A stretch of 64,000 bases of DNA. Origin: Mesomycoplasma ovipneumoniae. Its GTDB lineage: Bacteria > Bacillota_I > Bacilli_A > Mycoplasmatales > Metamycoplasmataceae. The notes below the pieces were generated by a model, which was not told the origin of the DNA, did no database searches, and saw only the letters and a list, made by a program, of their open reading frames with translations. Positions 1 through 9,590 of the stretch are shown here, piece after piece. The position numbers and the translations under genes were made by a program. The stretch spans positions 558,001 through 622,000 of the forward strand of contig NZ_CP146003.1 of NCBI RefSeq assembly GCF_038095975.1, in the 5' to 3' direction. Within the stretch, counting starts at the first letter, position 1. Every line of letters begins with the position of its first letter.

Positions 1-1356
1 ATTGAGCCAAAAATTCAAGATGAAAAACCAAAAGAAAAAGACGAAAATTCTTATCCTTTAGGGATTGAAAAATACCAAGATTATCAAGGTAATTTAAATT
101 CCAATAATTCTGCCAAAAGTTTTATGAATTTAATTGATCCAAAAGATGTAAGAAATTTTGAATATCAAGGCTATAACGAACAAAATCGCAAAAAAGTTGC
201 TGATTTTACTAAAAAATTAATCGATGAATCTAAGGCAAAAACTGATGAAGAAAAAATAAAAATTATTTTTGACTGAATAGTTAAAAATGTAAAATATGCT
301 TGAAATCTAAGTCGGATTCCCGCAGTTGAACCTTCTGCTGTTTTAGAAGAATTATACGCTGTTTGTGGTGGTTATTCTAATTTATATAAGGCGATGCTTG
401 ATTCAATTGGCATTAAAAATTCAATTGTCATTGGTTGATCAAAATTTGGTCCACACCAGTGAAATTTAGTTTTTGATACAAAAGCCAAAGAATTTTTTCA
501 CTCAGACCCAACTTGAGGACAATTCAGAAGAAATGATGCTGAATTTGCAAAAGATCATAAAACCTTCAAAATTCTTGACTCATTTTATTCAGAAAATGGT
601 CAGACTTATGAGTATAATTTAGGTGTTTCGCTTGTTTCTGCTAATACTAGCGATGCTAAGCCTGCCTTTCAAATTAAAAATAAGTCTAAAGTAGTCGGAA
701 TTTCTAATGATTTTCTAAAAAAAGCAAGTAAATTATACATTGGTCCAAATGTTTCGCGGATCGATTATCAAAGTGGAACTTTTAGTGTTAAAAGTATTGA
801 AGTTGATCCCCAAAACCCTTATTTTGCATCAAAAAACGGCGTTTTATATAATAAAAACTTGACAAAATTAATTATAATGCCTGAAAAATACGACTTTTCT
901 TCATTTGTTTTGCCAAAAACAGTCCAAGAAATCGAGGATTACAAATTTTCTTTAAATGCAAAAAATTTAGAAAAAATCACTGTTGAACCAGGAAATTACT
1001 ATTTTAGAGACTATGGCGGAATTTTATACAACAACGATTTAAGCAAAATTATTTTTATACCTAAAAATTATAAAGGCAAAATTATTACTGCTAAAAACGT
1101 TAAATTAGATCCACATACATTTGCAAATAATCCAAAAATCACTGAAATTGAAATTAGCCAAGGCACAAAAGAAATTCCTGATTTTACATTTAATTCTCTA
1201 AGTTCGCTTTCAATTATTCAAATACCACAGAGTCTTGAAAAATTTTCTGAAAATGCTTTTGTAGGAATTGATCTAAGAAAAGTGAAAATAATTTACCCGC
1301 CAAACATTGACAAAAATGTTGCCAATGTTCTGAAAAAATTAAAAAAGATGCAGTAA
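1..1356 (+). CDS. Transglutaminase-like protein with BspA-type leucine-rich repeats (3' part)
   Basis: The gene enters from the left edge, so the N-terminus is missing; 451 residues are visible. Residues 80-210 form a transglutaminase/papain-like core. Its three catalytic residues are readable: Cys in AVCGGYS (codon at 364), His in GPHQWNL (454) and Asp in HSDPTWG (505). Known members of this fold crosslink or cleave proteins. From about residue 230 the sequence turns into BspA/LRR_5-like repeats (patterns such as IEVDPQNPYFASKNGVLY and ITVEPGNYYF), which usually bind ligands at the cell surface. In-frame TGA codons at the W positions (for example IIFDWIV) need the mycoplasma code. A hairpin terminator directly follows the stop. 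An extracellular location is inferred; the signal peptide lies outside the window. Confidence 0.8.
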
Positions 1357-1374
1357 TTTATTGCATCTTTTTTA
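1341..1374 (+). terminator. Rho-independent terminator of the transglutaminase/LRR gene
   Basis: AAAAAAGATGCA at 1341 pairs with TGCATCTTTTTT at 1362; the T-run forms the 3' arm. The stop codon of the preceding gene lies in the loop region. Confidence 0.8.
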
Positions 1375-1411
1375 ATTTAGAAAAGTATTATAAATATTAG
1401 GTGGGTTGCTT

Positions 1412-1446
1412 TAAAATTACTTTTTTATCAAGTTTATTTGATTTTC
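1412..1446 (-). pseudogene. glpO 3'-end remnant (35 bp)
   Basis: These 35 bases match the last codons and stop of the intact glpO gene (4799-4833) with one mismatch. On the minus strand they still encode NQINLIKK and a stop. The remnant abuts the dispersed repeat exactly. The two copies bracket the repeat and both IS elements, so this patch arose by duplication or rearrangement downstream of glpO. Confidence 0.7.
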
Positions 1447-1595
1447 TTGAGTTTGCCAGTTTGATGGCAAAGATTCACCGTTAATATAAATGTGCAAAAA
1501 TACCGGTAAATCCGTGTTTTTGAGGCAGAAATCTTAATTTTTATTATTTTGAATAAGCTTTTGCAAAAAAAAAAAAAAAATGCTTGGTCAAAAAT
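1446..1595 (+). repeat. Dispersed element copy A, upstream half
   Basis: This is the promoter-distal 150 bp of the dispersed element, split from its other half (3001-3369) by an IS3-family insertion. It matches the reverse complement of the outer parts of the copies near 15770-15895, 46680-46802 and 62740-62865. It ends with a run of 16 A (1565-1580) and then TGCTTGGTCAAAAAT, which contains the -35 box TTGGTC. Confidence 0.85.
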
Positions 1596-3000
1596 TAAAT
1601 TAGTATATTAATTTCAGGCACATTCAAAAAAAGGTGTGTCAAAATGAAACAATACAAATTCACAATTGAAGACAAATTTAAATATATCAAAATTGCCGAA
1701 TCTAAAGGGTTAAAAAATGCAATTTTGCATTTTGCTGAAGAATTTAGAGAAATTTACAAAAGCAAATCAAAAAGTAAAAAAGCACATAAAGAATGAATGT
1801 TGCATATATATGCTAATAATTTGATAAGAAATTGGCAAAAAAAGTTTTATAATAATGATATGAAAAGTCTAATAAGCACTCGTGGAAAAATCAAATCTCC
1901 GCGTAAACCAAAAAAGAAATATACAATTAATGATCTTTCTGAAAATGATCGTGAAATTTATCAAGAAATAATGGAGAATGTTCTTAGAAGATACGGGATT
2001 GACCCCGCAATTGTTCTTGAGGAAGTCAAAAAACGAAAACAAGAGCAAGAAAAAGATAAAAACAAAATCGAAAATTCCACTAGAATTTGTAGTGTTTTTA
2101 ACGTTAATCGCAGTTCGATTTATGAGAAAATAAGGGTGAAAAAACCACCAAAGAAAATGATTTATGATGAAAAGTTACTTGAGTGAATTCGTGAAAATTT
2201 CAATTTGAATCGAAAGGTAAAAGGCCGAGACATCCTATATAATATTTACATAAATCAGGGAAATTATGTAAGCACGTACATGTTTCAAAAACACTACGAA
2301 TTTTTAGGATTAAAATCAATTGCTTATAAAAGGCAAGGAAAACCAGCGCCAAAAGAGAAAAAGTTTACGCGAATTTGGACTGAAGATCATATCAAAGGTG
2401 AATTTAGCTCAGAAAATTTTGGTGAAAAATGGTTTGCTGATATTAAATTTATCAAAATTAACAACGAATGATTTTACCTACACTCAATTATTGAAACAAA
2501 ATCCAATTACTTGCTCAATTTTTCGATTTCTAAAACAAGATTTTCAGAAGAAACTATAAACTTAGTAAAAGAAACAATCAAAAAGTATAATATTAAACCA
2601 AAATTTTTCCATTCAGATCATGGCGTGGAATATGCGAACTACAAATTTGCTAATTTTTTAAGACAAAACAATATCCAACAATCAATGTCACCAAAAGGAA
2701 ATGCTCTTGCAAACCGACCTATTGAATATTTTTATGCCGTTTTTCAACGCGAATTGATTAATATTGAGGGCCAAAATTTTGAAAATGTGGCTATTGCTTA
2801 TCAAAAAATAAGTGAATTTATTGATTGGTATAACGATCAAAGGCCTCAAAGTTGTTTATCATATAAAACTCCAAGCTATTATATGAGGTAAATTATTTGC
2901 CCAAATTTTTAAAATGAACATGCTAGAAAAAATTAACAAAAGTGGTGTAATCAAAATCATAGGTAAAAAACTAATTGTCTGAGATTTTTCTACCAATTTA
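1596..3000 (+). mobile_element. Intact IS3-family (IS150/IS1221-like) insertion sequence
   Basis: The element is 1405 bp. Its ends are imperfect inverted repeats: TAAATTAGTATATTAATTTC at 1596 against the reverse complement of 2981-3000, TAAATTGGTAGAAAAATCTC. The flanks carry the same 15 bp on both sides (TGCTTGGTCAAAAAT, 1581-1595 and 3001-3015), read here as the target duplication. That is long for IS3, where 3-5 bp is usual. One uninterrupted transposase gene fills the interior. The target is the promoter of dispersed element copy A. Boundaries are assigned from the terminal repeats and could shift by a base or two. Confidence 0.8.
1644..2891 (+). CDS. IS3-family transposase, single fused reading frame, intact
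   Basis: The protein is 415 residues. The N-terminal third (rich in K/R, with a helix-turn-helix-like ICSVFNVNRSSIYEKI around residues 150-165) corresponds to OrfA; the rest is an rve-type integrase core. The DDE triad is readable: D266 (WFADIKF), D325 (FHSDHGVEY) and E361 (RPIEYFYAVFQRE). This gives the D-D-35-E spacing typical of IS3. The C-terminal WYNDQRPQSCLSYKTP motif is also family-typical. OrfA and OrfB are fused without a frameshift, provided TGA is Trp. The start follows GGTGTGTCAAAATG. Expression may use the captured -35 box TTGGTC at 1584. A decayed 5' relative lies at 54943-55330. Confidence 0.9.
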
Positions 3001-3369
3001 TGCTTGGTCAAAAATAAAAATAAGTTATAATATAGTCACTAAGAAGAATTGATAAATTTTGATATTGAATTAAGGAGGAGTTAATTATGTTTTTTGTCTA
3101 ATGTGCTCTGATAGCGCGAATTTTCCATTATATTTTTAAATATGATGGAATGCCTTAAATTTAACCGTTTAGAAATCTATAAATTTATGGCTTTTGTTTA
3201 TTGTTCTTTCAAAACTTCATATATTTTTTTAGGCTCAATGTAAGTAAAAATGAGTTCTCTATTTACATTGAGTTTAAATAGTAGTTGTATTTTTTTATGA
3301 TTTTTGTTGTTTTATCCATAAATTGATTTTTGCCAGTGTTTTAAAATAGGTAATTAACTTTTGCTAAAA
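3001..3369 (+). repeat. Dispersed element copy A, promoter and hairpin half
   Basis: This half holds the working part of the element: -35 TTGGTC (3004-3009), a 16 bp spacer, TATAAT (3026-3031), the Shine-Dalgarno AAGGAGG (3072) and a five-codon frame MFFV-stop at 3087-3101. Three inverted repeats follow: CCATTATATTT/AAATATGATGG, GCCTTAAATTT/AAATTTATGGC, and CTCAATGTAA/TTACATTGAG. The last has the C-G pair of other copies replaced by U-A. No recognisable gene lies downstream in this direction; the next feature is a second IS and the convergent glpO. Confidence 0.85.
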
Positions 3370-3381
3370 AAGTTAAAAAAC

Positions 3382-4739
3382 TGCCCAAAACTAAACTAGG
3401 ACAAAAAAAAAAAAAAACAGTCTAATATTATTTTAACATCATAGCATATTGCTGTGGTATTTTTCAATTTAAAATTGATTGAATTCTATAGTTCTTGTAT
3501 CAAAATATATAATCTGCAATTATTTTTTTCAGATCTTCTAAAGTTATTTTACTGTAGTCTAACTCGTTTAAGCATTCGCTTTTTATAATTGAAAATCAGT
3601 ATTCAGGCTCCCTATTATCTAATGAATTTCCTGCACGAGACAACGAAACAGTTCCTCCCATTTTATTTATTTTGTCAATATAGATTTTTGAAGTGTATTG
3701 AAATCCATGGTCTGAATGAATAACAAAATCTTTATCAATAGACCTAAATGTCTTTATATTATCCATAACTAAATGAAGATCATTGTTTACAGATAATTTA
3801 AAATCTCTGATGTTTTTAGTTTTATGCTCAATTATTACAGGCAAAAATACATGGCTATCCTTAACATCTCTGGGAGCTTTTATATATGTAACATCAGTAG
3901 CAAAAATATTTCTATTTAATTTATCATTGTAGTCGCGCTTAATAATATCCGGCAGTGCGAATTTTGTGTTCTTAATTTCGCTCTTTCTTCATTATTTTCT
4001 AATTTTACATACTAAATTCAATCTTTTTAAATGTCTTCCAAGAGTTCGAGGGTGAATGTAAATATTATATTTCATAGAAATATAAGCACTCAACCTTAAG
4101 CGACCATATCTACCTTCGTTATCAAGAAAGGATTTTTTAATTATTGCGTCATTTTTGTGCTCCTTTACTTTTATAACTCTAGTTTTAGATTTTGCCACTG
4201 CTTGTCTGCATACATTAAAAATTTTTGCAGATTTGCTGTAGGGAATATTTAGTGTTTTGGCTTCACTAAGTTTTGCTGATTTTGCTTTATCTTTATTGAT
4301 TTCGTAATATTTCTTAGCTATTTCTATTAATTCTTCTTTTGTAAATTCGTTTGAATCAGGTTCAATTGATTTTTTAGGTCTGCCACTCCCTGGCTTTCTG
4401 TTTGCACCTTTTTTATCTAATAATTGATCTTGCATACCATTATTATAATATCTAATAATTTTTTTGATTCTTCGAAGTAGTTGACTTCTGGTTATAAAAT
4501 TTGTATCTGGCGAAATATCATTAATATAATTTATTGTTTGTTTTAATCCAAATTCATTGTAAATTTTATAAATCATATCAAACTCGTCTTTTTTAAAGTG
4601 TCTTGACATTAGTATTCTCCTTTTTGTTGCATTTGAAAATTTAAAAAAGCTAACACTTTGATTGCTAGCTTTCTCCTTAAACTCGGACAAAAAAGCCAAC
4701 ACCTTAGTGTTAATTTTTTTGCCTAGTTTAAACCGGACA
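3382..4739 (-). mobile_element. Second IS3-family element, decaying
   Basis: This element of about 1360 bp differs from the first in sequence. Its ends resemble each other as inverted repeats: TGCCC with CTAAACTAGG at 3382, and the reverse complement of 4710-4739, TGTCCGGTTTAAACTAGG. No target duplication is visible. It contains one transposase frame interrupted by a TAA. It lies between the 3' end of dispersed element A and glpO. Confidence 0.7.
3428..4609 (-). pseudogene. IS3-family transposase interrupted by one in-frame TAA
   Basis: From ATG at 4609 (preceded by AAGGAGAATACTA, a strong ribosome site) the frame runs through a helix-turn-helix region (MIYKIYNEFGLKQTINYI) and an OrfB-like part ending WYKNYRIQSILNWKIPQQY. 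Integrase landmarks are FATDVTY, VIHSDHGFQY and LDNREPEYWF. A single TAA at 3992-3994 follows LVCKIRK and cuts the protein between the DNA-binding and catalytic parts. The frame is the same on both sides, so this looks like one point change (AAA to TAA), not a programmed OrfA/OrfB shift. An upstream extension to 4702 is open but lacks a ribosome site. Confidence 0.8.
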
Positions 4740-4803
4740 CTTTTTTAAGATTATCTATCAAATTGGGAAACTCGTGATAAATATTCGCTAGATTGATCTA
4801 AAA

Positions 4804-5937
4804 TTACTTTTTTATTAAGTTTATTTGATTTTCAACTAATTTTACAATTTCTAAAGCAATTGCAGGGGCTGCTGATAAACCTGGCGACTGCATTCCGGCG
4901 GCAAAAATAAAATTAGGATCTTTATAAGAAGGTCGAATAACAAAATCACTATCCTGAATTTCAATCGGTCTTGAGCCTGCAAGTGCAAAAATTGTTTCCT
5001 GATAATCTAAGGTTGGAATAATTTTATGACCAATTTTTTGAATTTGCTCAACAAGACTAAAGTCAAGACAATTTACCTTTGATTTATCGATGTTTTCTTC
5101 GGCTGTTGGTCCAACTAAAATATTACCATCAGGACGAGGCGCGACAATCACACCTTTTCCATATTTTTGAGGCACTAGAAAATAAACATCTTTTACATCA
5201 GGGTGATTTTTAAGAATTAAATATTGACCTCTTCTTTGTTTTTGACTAAATTCGGAAAATCCGGCTAATTTTCCAATTTCATCAGCATAATGACCGGCGG
5301 CGTTAATAATAATTTTAGTTTGAAAAATTTTATTTTCATCATTATTTGTTTCAATTTCAAATAACTGTTGGTCATTTTTTGAAATTGAAACAACTTTTGT
5401 ATTAGTATAAGAATCAACACCATTTTTAAGGGCAATTTCTAAAAAAGCAAGACTAGATTTGACCGGATCAATAACTCAAGAATTATCACACTCAAGGGCT
5501 AAAGATGCTTGTTTTGAAACTAAAGGATGTTGAGTTTCCAGCTCTTTTTTTGATAAAACTCTTAAATGTGATTGACTAAGTCCGTTGATAATTCCGCGCT
5601 CATAAAGATCATGAATAATTTTTTCTTCTTCTGAATCAAAGGCAAGAACAATGCTTTTTGCTTGTTGACGAGGAAAATTTACTTTTGGAAATATGTTTTC
5701 AATTCACAATTTATGTCCTAAAACATTTAATTTTGCTTTTAATTTATGCGGTTTTGGGTCAAAACCACAGTGAATTATTCCTGAATTTCCTGTTGTTGTT
5801 TCTGATGCAACGTATTTTTTTGCCTCAAGTATTGCAATTTTTAGTTTAAATTTACTCAATTCATAAGCAATATTTGTGCCGATTATCCCAGCACCAATAA
5901 TAATTACATCGTATTTTTGCAATTTTTTAGTTTCCAT
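4804..5937 (-). CDS. glpO: Type 2 glycerol-3-phosphate oxidase (FAD-dependent)
   Basis: The product is 377 residues, close to the size of mycoplasma GlpO. The N-terminal FAD-binding dinucleotide fold has IIIGAGIIGTNIAYEL (residues 12-27), and GNSGIIHCGF follows. The C-terminus has FAAGMQSPGLSAAPA, typical of DAO-family oxidases. In mollicutes this enzyme oxidises glycerol 3-phosphate to dihydroxyacetone phosphate and reduces oxygen to hydrogen peroxide; activity here is inferred. One TGA is read as Trp near position 5704. It is the last gene of a minus-strand run, and its 3' end has been copied to 1412-1446. It is followed by the second IS with about 60 bp between. Confidence 0.9.
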
Positions 5938-5990
5938 ATGTCACTAATTCCTTTTGATAATTTTATAACTTAATTATATCAAAATAATCG

Positions 5991-6404
5991 CTATTTATTG
6001 GTTGATTTTAGTTTGTTTTTATATAAACGGTTAGCAATTTTCTTTTTGATAATCAAAGACGGAATAATTAAAAAAATTGAAATTAAAACTAAAATAACAC
6101 GTAAAATTAGCAAAGCTCTTGTTGAATTAAGTGGATAGGTAAGCAGTAAAAAAGTTAATGAAAATAAAATAACAGTATAATAAAAAATAAAAGAAAAATC
6201 AACCACTTTTAGCCTAGTTAAAATTAATGACGCAAAAAAACAGACAAAAAAATTTAAAATCCCAATAATGGCTAAAATTCAATATGAAATTATCTCTTTT
6301 TGCCAAAAATCAGGCGAAAAAAATATATAAATTAAGCTAATTGGAATAAAAATTACAATTAATGCAAAAACAAAATCCGGAATTTTTGTTATTTTTTTAT
6401 ACAT
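5991..6404 (-). CDS. Small four-helix membrane protein, unrecognised
   Basis: 137 residues starting MYKKITKIPDF, with about four hydrophobic segments (FALIVIFIPISLIYIFF, YWILAIIGILNFFVCFFA, FIFYYTVILFSLTFLLL, LLILRVILVLISIFLII) and a basic C-terminus. The start overlaps the thrS stop by 8 bp, so it is translationally coupled to thrS. I recognise no family. The position between two metabolic genes gives no functional clue. Confidence 0.65.
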
Positions 6405-8136
6405 TTTTTTCGCGGTTTTTTAGCAATTCAATAAAGTCAACTAATGAAATTTTAAAAGATTCTTGTGAACCAAATTCGCGATAAGTAATTTCGTTTTTTG
6501 CTATTTCTTCATCACCTATAATTATCTGAAAAGCAGTTTTTTGTAAATTTGCTTCACGAATTTTACGTGTAATTCGTTCAGATCTTAAATCAATTTCAGA
6601 ATTATACCCTAAATTAAAAAGTATTTCATGGATTTTTTTACTATATTCATAATGTTTTTCACCAACGGGAATCACGATAATTTGCTTTGGTGAGAGTCAA
6701 AATGGCAATTTTCCCTTAGTTTGTTCTAATAAAATTGCAATAAATCGCTCATAAGTTCCAATCAGGCCACGGTGAATCAATATTGGAGTTTCTTTTTGAT
6801 TAAATTCGTTAGTAAAACTAATTCCAAATTTTTGTGGCAAGAGAAAATCTAGCTGTAAAGTCGAAATTGTGACCTCTTTATTTAATGCTGTCTTAATTTG
6901 AAAGTCGATTTTTGGGCCATAAAAAGCAGCTTCACCGATTTTTTCAACATATTCTACGTTGTTTTGATCAAGAAATTGCTTTAAATCATTCTCGGCTTGA
7001 TTCCACATTAAATCATCTTGGAAAAATTTTTCTTTGTTTTGTGGGTCTCTTTTTGAAAAAGAAATATAAAAAACTTTTATTTTGAAAAAATCAAGCACTT
7101 CTTGAATCATCTTAAAAAGGTGGCTAATTTCGCTAAAAATTTGCTTTTTTGTGACAAAAATATGCCCTTCAGTTAAATCCATTGCTCGAACTCGCTCTAA
7201 ACCTGAAAGTGCGCCTGATTTTTCATAACGATATAATCTAGATTGCTCTGAAACTCTAAAAGGCAAATTCCGATAACTAAAATGTTGCTCAGAAAATAAA
7301 ATTATATGGTGTGGACAAGTCATTGGTCGCGGAATAAGTGCTTCATCTTCAACTTTAATTGGCGAAAACATGTCATCTTTATAATGTTGTAAGTGCCCTG
7401 AAATTTCATAAAGGCTTTGGTGACCAAAATGAGGGGTTAAAACTTCTCTAAAACCGTAATTTCGGTCAAATTCTAGTATTTTTTGCCTAATTTTGTTATG
7501 AATTTTCATCCCGTTTTCAAGTCAAACTGGGAAACCAAGTCCAAAATAATGGCTAAAACTAAAAAGTTTTAGCTTTGAACCAATCCGGCGGTGATCTCTT
7601 TCTTGTCTTTCTTGTAAAATTTGAACAAATTTTTCAAGATTTTCCTTTGAATCTCAACTTGTACCATAAATTCTTGTGAGCTGCTTATTTTTTGAATTTC
7701 CACGTCAATAGGCACCTGCAATTTTTAGGAGTTTAAAATTTTTTATTTGATTCAGACTCTCAAGATGTCTTCCAGCACAAAGATCCTCAAAAAGTATATT
7801 GTTTTGTTGGTCAACAATTGAAAAATAGGTCACTTTTTCCGATTTGTTTTCAAGATCAGATTTTAGCTCTTGTTTGTAAATTTGACTTTGAAAATCAAGA
7901 TTGTTACCTTCTGTTTGAACAATTCTTAAATTTTTTGAAACTAATTTTTTCATTAATTTTTCAATTTTTCCAAAATCTGACTCAGAAAGTGGAGTTTCTA
8001 GATCAAAATCATAATAAAAACCATCATCATAAACAGGACCAATTCCTAATTTTACATTTGGGAAAAGCGTTTTTATTGCAAGCGCTAAAAGATGAGAGGT
8101 AGAATGATTGAGTTCATAATCAATTTTTAATTCCAT
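6397..8136 (-). CDS. thrS: Threonyl-tRNA synthetase lacking the TGS domain
   Basis: 579 residues. It charges tRNA-Thr. The usual N-terminal TGS domain of about 60 residues is absent; the protein starts directly at the editing domain with HSTSHLLA and later CAGRH, the metal-binding proofreading motifs. The class II core follows: MTCPHH and HRG supply zinc ligands, SGALSGLERVRAMDLTEGH is motif 2, and GLIGTYERFIAILLEQ is motif 3. The C-terminal anticodon-binding domain begins near WLSPKQIIVIPVGEKH. Loss of TGS is shared by mycoplasma ThrRS proteins, so I treat ATG 8136 as the true start. It is followed by the overlapping membrane protein and preceded 3 bp upstream by trpS. Confidence 0.93.
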
Positions 8137-8139
8137 GAG

Positions 8140-9123
8140 TTAAAGCCCCATTTTTTGTTTTATTGTTTTTAAATTTGAATTTGCTATTTGATTTGCTTTT
8201 TTCGCCCCATTTTTTGCAAAATTATCAACAAATTGTAACATTTTTTGGTGTTTTTTTTGTAAACCTTCGAGAAAATTAGCAACGATTGTTCCGACTGTTT
8301 CCTTCAAAAACTTATAGGATTGATCTTGAAAAAAATTAAGAGTTTCTTCTTGAGTTTTATCAGTAAAGCCCATATAAATATTCAAAAGATTATTGATCCC
8401 AGGCTTTTCTTGACTAAAATAAATTTTATTTTCAGAATCAGTTTTTGCTTTTTGAATTTTATTATAGGCTTCTTGAGGCGAATCACTTAAAAAAATTGCC
8501 GAGTTTTTTTGACTTGTTGATTTAGACATTTTTTTGGTTGGATCAGTAAGTGACATTATTTTTTGGGCATTTTGGGAAATTATTGCCTTAGGAATGACAA
8601 AATCTGTCTTATAAATTTTGTTAAAACGATGAGCAATTTTTCGTGTAAGTTCTAAATGCTGTAATTGATCAGCGCCAACGGTTACAAAATCAGGATTATA
8701 TAAAAGAATATCTGCAGCCATTAAAATTGGATAAGTTAGTAAACCTGTTGGAACTTTTTCGGTATTATTTTCCTGTTTTTGGCGAGATTTATCTTTAAAT
8801 TGCGTCATTCTTGAGAGTTCGCCGATTGTTGTTTGGGATTGTAAAAGTCAAAAAAGTTCACTGTGAGCACTAACATCAGATTGAAAAAATAATACTGTTT
8901 TTTCAGGATCAAAACCACATGCAAGATAAAATGCAAAAATACTAGCCCGATTTTGGGTTAATTTTTCTGGGTCGATTGGTAAAGTAAGGGCATGAAGATC
9001 GGCGACAAAAATAAAATTTTCATATTGATCTTGAAACGAAAGACTCGGTTTTATCGAACCGAGAAAATTACCAATCGTCAAGTTTCCAGTTGCAGTTATT
9101 CCACTTACTAATCTTTTTTTCAT
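8140..9123 (-). CDS. trpS: Tryptophanyl-tRNA synthetase
   Basis: 327 residues, class I. The HIGH-type signature appears as NLTIGNFLGS (residues 14-23) and the KMSKS loop as KKMSKSTSQ; GADQLQHLELTR is the Trp-binding helix. Length matches bacterial TrpRS. In this organism it must charge the tRNA that reads UGA as well as UGG. It opens the trpS-thrS-membrane protein-glpO run, diverging from the EIIB-like gene at 9190 across 66 bp that hold TATAAT-like boxes in both directions. Confidence 0.95.
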
Positions 9124-9189
9124 AGCAAAAAAATTTTAGCATAATTATAATGAATTTTTTAGAAAATGAGTATAATTTAAAAAGATATT

Positions 9190-9546
9190 ATGAAGCTAAT
9201 TTCCAAAATCATTTATTTTCTTTTGCAAATTTTTAGCTTTGGTTTGTTTGCTAAACGTATTAAAGAAAAACATAATAAAACAAAGTCTGAAATCACCTTT
9301 GATGACAAAATCGGTTTCAAAGTTGATGATCTAGTTAAGTTTTTAGGCGGGACTAAAAATATTGACTCATGTGATTTTACAGTTTCTAGATTAAAGATTA
9401 AATTAAAATCAACTGAAGGCATCAATGTTGAAGAAATTGGAAAATTAAAAGGGATTTCAGGCGTTGTTGTTGGTTTAAACGAGATTAATTTAATAGTTGG
9501 CAATAAATCTAAGGCTATTTGAAAAGCTATAAATAATTTTGAATAA
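9190..9546 (+). CDS. PTS EIIB-like domain protein with N-terminal membrane segment
   Basis: 118 residues. A hydrophobic N-terminus (IIYFLLQIFSFGLFA) is followed by an EIIB-glucose-type fold: LVKFLGGTKNIDSCDFTVSRLKIKL, then IGKLKGISGVVVGLNEINLIVG. Active EIIB-Glc has Cys in the pattern DACITRLRV; here the aligned position is Thr and a Cys sits three residues earlier, so phosphotransfer is doubtful. Mycoplasma genomes carry such stand-alone EIIB-like proteins. It reads toward the helicase gene 44 bp downstream. A TATAAT box lies about 15 bp before the start. Confidence 0.7.
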
Positions 9547-9590
9547 GTTTAAAAACAGTTTAAAAAATCCTAAGGAAATTACATAAAAAA

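Noticed and set aside
6397-8136. Short thrS as a truncated gene
   Set aside because: All catalytic, editing and anticodon-binding parts are present; absence of TGS is usual for mycoplasma ThrRS.
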